Of a stretch of 64,000 nucleotides of DNA, positions 58,670-64,000 are shown piece after piece. A model generated the notes under the pieces. The model was given only the letters and a program-made list of their open reading frames with translations. It was not told where the DNA came from and made no database searches. Both the position numbers and the translations under genes were made by a program. Each line of letters begins with the position of its first letter. Position 1 is the first letter of the stretch. The stretch is from positions 69,700 to 133,699 of the forward strand of contig QAXH01005595.1 in NCBI GenBank assembly GCA_004335635.1, in the 5' to 3' direction. The DNA is from Chloromonas sp. AAM2 (Eukaryota > Chlorophyta > Chlorophyceae > Chlamydomonadales > Chlamydomonadaceae).

Positions 58670-59326
58670 GTCATCGTTGGCATGCCCCTCAGCAACTGCT
58701 CTGTGTGTCTAGCCAGGCGCATGATTGCGTACGATAATAAGGAAGCTGCTCTCTGGCTACGTCAAGGCCTACAAGAGCACATGCATGTCAGCGTCCATGT
58801 GGAGCAAGTGCTTTGTAAGCGTAACGACTGGTTGCAGCAAATCTGCAGAGGATTTGATTAGGAGTACAGCAAGCTTTGAGCTAGAGTTAATCTTCAATCA
58901 AAGTTGTAGGAGAATTCGTCAGAACTTCAATATGGAAACAAACCATGGAGAGGATTACCCAGTCCAAGAGGCCCCAAAAGTCAAGATTTCAGACACTGTG
59001 CCTAACTTGTTGTGCATCAACCGGTGCCAATCAGTTTGCCAAGTTACAAGGTCCCAAAAAGAAGCTGGCAGGCGGCCTTCACTGCCTGCTCTTGCCTGTT
59101 GTGGCTGCACTCACAGAAATATTGCTCATCAGACAGTCTGCCCTGCTCAGGTTGTCAAGGTTGGTGTCATATGAGACTGCAGGGCGCGGCCCTGAAATGT
59201 GCACAAACGCGGCACATTTGCATCACACATCACACAGTCACAAGCACGTGCAGGAGGCGGAGTCAATGCCAGGTCGTCGGCGATTTTGCAAACACCCACA
59301 ACACACGTAAGAAACACTCCAACACA
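58670..59326. other. Intergenic region, RIB72 to coiled-coil gene
   Basis: Should hold the promoter and 5' UTR of the coiled-coil gene. No repeat or open frame with support was noticed. Confidence 0.5.
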
Positions 59327-62300
59327 ATGAGCGCTCTCGTTGCTTCATCGCCAGCCTTGGTGGAGGAGACAGGTGCGTGTGCAAGCCCGTTGAACGTGCC
59401 GTCTGTCTCCATGTCATTGCTGTGCTAACGAATCCCAGCGCATGATTGCAGGCCAAGACGTGCCAGTGATTGACGAGTACGCATCAATGGAGCTTGCTAC
59501 CGGAATTGATGGGGATGGAGTGGTGCATGCCGGGGTGGCCAACGATGCCATCCCGAAAGCGAAGCCCACCGAGTCTGAAGCTATGGAAGCGCAAGGTGAA
59601 TATATGTTTGCTGTTCTCACGCTACTTGGTTGCGCATTCGGAGGCCAGTGGTGCTGGACCTTGGACGCCTGCATTTGCCTTAATTCGGCATAGACGGCTT
59701 AACATGTCATGCTGAGAGAACGAGCTATCCAACTGGCATTTATATGCTCTGCTCACGCTCGGCTGCTGTGAATGATGTTTCACATTTTGGCCTTCGACAT
59801 TTCATGTGCAACGCGTGACAAGGCGCCAGTTATGTGACCCGGCGTCGTCCAAGAACGCATGTTTGCGTATTGATATGCCTCATCTACCCGCGTCTCTGAG
59901 CTCGGAGGCAGCCAAGGCCAGCTGCTGAGCTGGAGAGCCCACCATTTGGCACAGGCGTATCTCTCGACAGGCGTATCCAATCCATGTTCTGACATCCCAT
60001 GACCTGAATGTGCACCTGTGAAATGTACGGGCCTACCAAATCTTCCAAGACCAGCTGTTGCCGCTGGAGTGTCCTTGGTTGATGCATGCATGCATGCCTT
60101 TCCTCATCACCTTGTAATGCAATCCTGATGAATTTGCAGATGTGTTAAACGAAGACACAATTGACCCTATCCAAGACATGGAGCAGCGCATGGCACATGT
60201 CACCCGCCTGGTTGCCAAGGTTGGGGACTCCTGGGCTCCCTGGAAGATCAAGAAGAACAAGTCTCGCTCATCCCAGGTACGCACATGCATGCATGCCATG
60301 GCATGTAAAACGTCCATAGGCCAACCAAGCCATGCAACATCCTTGCATGCACTGGCCCGTGATCAACACCCTTGCAGCATGGCTCCATGCACATAATATT
60401 CGCACGTTGCATGCATCCTTGCCATGTACATGCGCTGGCAGCCATTTGTATTGTGGCATGCACCTTGCGACGTTCACAGACCATGGCTACCCATAGACAT
60501 GCACACCTTGCACAACTCCTCCACATGTAGTGGCCCACTGTCTCCCTTGCCTTGCTACCTCTGCAGGCTGTCGCCGACCTGGACGGCCTCCGCACCGTCA
60601 TGCTGCAGCAGCTGGAGACCATTGCACGTCTGCAGAACGAGTGCATGGAGCATAACGCAATCCGCACCCACTCCCAGGCCCAAGCCGAGACCATCACCCG
60701 CATGAAGGCACAGATCTCAGAGCTTCAGGAGTCCAAGGTTGCCAAGGCCGTTGAAGTCTCCTCCATGCTGTCCAAGGTCGAGAGCGTGGCGCCTGGCCCG
60801 AAGGTGCGATGCGCCATGTCTGCTTTTTCGTTCATTTGACAAGTCTCCATTCAACTCAACCCTGGCCGCCTCCTGAATCATCTGATTCTCAGTCTCACTC
60901 AGACTTTGCTTTGTGGTGCAATGATGTGCCCTGCATCTTGTCAACTGTTGGAAGCGCTGGCCTGTGGCATGTGGTCCACTTCATTGTTCAACTTGCTCTC
61001 ATGCACGTTGCTTTCGTTGTTCTTGTCGTTGCTGACAGCGCTACCTGAAGCTTGACGCCACCAAAGAGTCTGAGCTGCTCCAGTCACGTGTGGATGGCCT
61101 CGTGAAGGAGCATGAGAAGCTCAAGGCAGAGAATGACAAGCTGGCTCACTCTAAGATGGAGCTGGCCAAGCGCTTGAAGGAGGTGACGGACAAGGTACAC
61201 AGGGTTGACATTGTGGTTGTAGGCAGTGTGGCACCAGTCGTGCAACGTGCTTGTGTGGACGTTCAGCGGGGAAGCCGAGTTTGGGAAGGATTCCTGGGGA
61301 TGGGAGCATTACGGACAGAGGCAAAGACCACTTAGGACCACGTGACAGAGGCAGAGACCACCCCTCAGCTACCATTTGTTCGTTTGAATAGTTGAATTGT
61401 TGTTGGGAATCGTTCTTGTCGAATGCTCAGGGTCAGACTTCGTCCTTGACCTGCAGCACCGAGATGACAACGAAATCAAGGAGCGAGAGATGCGCCGAGT
61501 CAGCGCCGAAATTAAGCGCGCAAACGACGCAAAGGAGGCCGCGGTTGCCGCAGCTCGTGCTGAGGCCGCAGAGCAGCTGGCAGCTCGCGCTCGTGAGATC
61601 AAGAACACGCAGAAGCGTATGGAGACGATGAAGAGCGAATTGGAGGTGTTCAAGGGTCGCGAGCAGTCCGTCAAAAAGGATGCCGAAGTGGTAAGCAACC
61701 TGATCCACCTAAATCCATGCGGCTGAAGAGCAATGGCTAGGGATTGCAATGCACGGCACTGACGTTTGATGACAGTCAGCTAAACAGCAGATTGTCAAGG
61801 ACGAGCTAACTCTGGAAACCCTGGAAATGGAATCCAGTGGTTCCACTTATAGCCCCGGGAAATTCCTATACATTGAGAATAGCTCGGAGGTTGCCATCAC
61901 TCGTTCCTTCTTATTCTAATATTTTTCTGATCTGGTGCGCAGGCATCCACCGCCACAACCAAGGCTCAGGCTGACGTGAAGGCCGCTGCCCGCAAGGCCG
62001 CTGATGCCCGCGCTGAGAAGGAGGAGATGGCTCAGCAGCTCGCCCTCGCACGCGACGAGATGGCCACTGTAGCGGCAGAGTACTCCCAGGTGCGCTACGT
62101 GCAAGGCAAGAGCCTCGTACTCCTCTTAGCAGCCAGATCACCGTGCGATCACGTGCTTCGCGCAGGCCACTGGAAAATTGTCTGAGTTGTGTCGTCAAAC
62201 GTCTTCAGCAAACACCCCAGAGATTTCGACTCACGCGTCTGTGCCATTTCCGTAGGTTGCCAAGCTGTGCAAGGACCTTGGCGCCAAGACCCTGCCCGGC

Positions 62301-62732
62301 TTCAGTGCAATCCGCGCAGACGGCGCGGTGTGGCCCAGGCAGGCTTTCACCGTGCGCGGCAGCTGCGTGCTGCACAGCTGTGCGTGCGGCAAGGTGGACG
62401 TCACCAAGCTGGAGGTTCGCGAGTACAACAACGCAAGGCAGCTCGAGGTAAGAAGGAAGCTAGACAGGGCGTGGCTTGATGGTGGAAGCACAGAATGCAC
62501 ACTGCGCATAACTTGTCAAGCATGCTGTGGAGGATGTGGCAGTCGTGAAGCATGCAGGAATGGAGCAGCTGAAAACTTGTGTCAAACACTTTCTGTTGGT
62601 GCATGTTGGTCAGACACTAATGACCACACAAACGCAGAGCTGACGCTGGTGCCATGCTCTTGCTCCTGCCTTCAGGGCTGGCTGGCGGAGGGCCTGGTCC
62701 TGTGCCGTGAGTGCAAGGCCTCTGGCTTCTAA
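59327..62732 (+). CDS. Coiled-coil protein with Cys-rich zinc-ribbon-like C-terminus, unknown function
   Basis: I do not recognise it. Nine exons, all in phase: 59327-59372, 59452-59595, 60140-60276, 60567-60803, 61039-61194, 61457-61690, 61943-62089, 62256-62447, 62676-62732; 449 residues. The start MSALVASSPALVEETG has a good ATG context (ACACAATGA). Residues about 1-80 are acidic and probably disordered. Residues about 110-367 are almost continuous heptad-like helix rich in Glu, Lys, Ala and Gln (SRVDGLVKEHEKLKAENDKL, RAEAAEQLAARAREIKNTQK). The end (about 368-449) is compact, with Cys at GSCVLHSCACG and LCRECKAS, a spacing that could bind one zinc. This layout suggests a structural or adaptor protein that dimerises through the rod. 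A possible cassette or alternative ending lies in the intron at 61776-61919. Confidence 0.75.
61776..61919 (+). other. Possible cassette or alternative terminal exon in the coiled-coil gene
   Basis: After an acceptor-like GATGACAG, 47 codons stay open in the right phase (SAKQQIVKDELTLETLEMES.. to a TAA). A weak donor (GAG/GTTGCC, about 61890) would return to the next exon in phase 0. Either use is possible; it may also be chance. Confidence 0.35.
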
Positions 62733-63245
62733 GGCGGTACATTGAGGCCTGTACGGCAGCGCATTGCTGCCATGATGTCAGCTCGTGCTCATGCCTCGAA
62801 CTCCAAAGGGTGTCCTTTTGATTGCCATTCCTTGGCACAACAAGCTTCTGGAACAGTTGCCACGCCAGGCTTCTGTCAAGTGTTGGCTGACAAAGGGTTG
62901 CCAACAGATGCTGGAGCTAAAACCAGGCGGTCACACAACCCAGGGCATGTCAAATACACGTACCCAACAGTTGCTTGGAATTGACAGAGATTGGGTTCGG
63001 ATTTCTTCTCCTACACACCACTGTACATGTACAACTTGAAATGCTGAAACCATTCATGATTTGTTGCCACCATTCCGTCATTTCTGCGCCTTTTTGCCTG
63101 CTGCCAAGCTGGTGTTGGGATAGAGTTAGACGGAGCAGACCTTGCACCTTTCTCGCCTTACACGTTGCTGGCCTTGCATGGCTTTGTTGTTCAAGTAGCC
63201 TGATCAGTACTCTGTGCTTCCACCATTTAAATTCGTTGTTGTCCG

Positions 63246-63250
63246 TGTAA
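63246..63250 (+). terminator. Putative TGTAA polyadenylation signal, coiled-coil gene
   Basis: TGTAA about 515 bp past the stop, with a second copy at 63257-63261. Confidence 0.45.
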
Positions 63251-63306
63251 GACTGATGTAAGGATGCTGTATTCTCTAGCCGCACCATTCACAATACATC
63301 AGTTTG

Positions 63307-63360
63307 TCCGAGTTCCACTGTGGCACCGGTTTGGTGCACCGGTGACCCAATCAACTCGGA
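63307..63360. other. Nested inverted repeats able to form a hairpin
   Basis: Outer arms TCCGAGTT and AACTCGGA (8 bp, perfect); inner arms CACCGG and CCGGTG. It lies about 45 bp after the second TGTAA of the coiled-coil gene. Confidence 0.6.
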
Positions 63361-63918
63361 TGCAGTGCGGCGGCTTTCATGCCAAAGTCCATTCAGATAT
63401 GCAGGTACTGCCTTCCTTTGTCTAATGCACTGACTTGTCTCAGCTCTTCAGTGCGATGGGCAGGTGGTCCCAGACACCTAGGAAGGAGTCCATCGTTGAT
63501 CCACTACAGCCACCTTTGCAAAAGCATAAGCGAATATCAGGCCTTGCGTTAAACCAACACAAAGATTTAAGGACACAGCCTGGGGTGAGAGCATGGTTCA
63601 TCCCTTGCCGACGCGGCCCCCCTTACTATATAAATTTTTTACATTTTGCACGAATAGTTGATATGTGCATTGGACGCACTTCACTCTCTTCTTGTAAATG
63701 ACTGCAAGACCTACTGCTGGGTATATCGAAGGTGATTAAAGACAGCTGCTTTGGCTAACATGTGGTTGCATTGCAAAGCTCGCCTCTTGGCATTGCTCAC
63801 GTTACCTGCAATGGGCATGCAGACCGAGCTGCCTGTTTCCTGCCGTGCAGACAGTCGCAGTGCAGGCTTTTCTTCTGTGCATGTCTGTTATGCTAGCTAA
63901 CAGCGGTAAAAACAGAAG

Positions 63919-63955
63919 TTTGCCAGTTCTGGGACAATTTCACTTGTGGTAGTGT
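63919..63955 (-). repeat. Dispersed repeat family A, reversed copy
   Basis: TTTGCCAGTTCTGGGACAAT is the inverse of the family A end. In the paired element at 38275-38692 this orientation marks the left end, so the rest of this copy may lie partly beyond the window. Confidence 0.65.
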
Positions 63956-64000
63956 GACTGGTTGTACTGTGTGTAAATCTGGTGATGGACCAGCGTCATC

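Larger units (their letters stand above)
63262..64000. other. Right-edge intergenic sequence
   Basis: Holds a hairpin at 63307-63360 and a reversed family A end at 63919-63955. No gene is supported before the window ends. Confidence 0.5.

Overview
The window looks like nuclear DNA of a flagellated green alga, most likely a chlorophyte of the Chlorophyceae. No prokaryotic operons, CRISPR arrays, rRNA or convincing tRNA genes were seen. Genes are split into many short exons with GT-AG borders (often GTGAGT), plus three probable GC-AG introns. Stops are standard. TGTAA, the usual polyadenylation signal of this group, lies downstream of most genes. The gene set includes axonemal proteins (motile cilia), a probable organelle-targeted mTERF protein and a plant-type BIG BROTHER-like ubiquitin ligase. 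I rebuilt exons by hand from splice sites, reading phase and family knowledge. Nothing was aligned or searched.

Layout, left to right. 1-2.8 kb: no gene I can support, possibly more exons of the next gene. 2.8-6.4 kb (-): an unrecognised multi-pass membrane protein. 6.8-13.7 kb (+): XPC/RAD4 DNA damage recognition factor, with a 42-bp minisatellite in intron 7. 15.4-17.4 kb (-): EF-hand protein with a microtubule-inner-protein-like N-terminus. 19.8-21.4 kb (-): ELMO-domain protein, N-terminus not found. 22.9-28.9 kb (+): dynamin/EHD-like GTPase with a C-terminal membrane anchor. 30.6-34.2 kb (+): NOP58. 35.7-38.0 kb (-): BIG BROTHER-like RING-H2 E3 ligase. 38.3-38.7 kb: MITE-like element. 40.0-42.7 kb (-): mTERF protein. 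43.0-45.4 kb (+): SmB. 45.7-48.9 kb (+): unrecognised, probably helical, EF-hand-like protein. 50.2-58.1 kb (+): RIB72/EFHC1-type DM10 protein with a very long extra C-terminal exon. 59.3-62.7 kb (+): coiled-coil protein with a Cys-rich, zinc-ribbon-like C-terminus.

The genes do not form one pathway. They cover DNA repair (XPC), snoRNP assembly (NOP58), splicing (SmB), organelle expression (mTERF), membrane and GTPase biology (ELMO, dynamin-like) and ubiquitination. The one theme is cilia: RIB72 is a known doublet-microtubule protein, the EF-hand gene carries a motif seen in microtubule inner proteins, and the 45.7 kb gene could be a third. Several neighbours are divergent with short gaps (membrane protein/XPC about 340 bp, mTERF/SmB about 300 bp), suggesting shared promoters. 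At least two dispersed repeat families lie in the gaps and introns.
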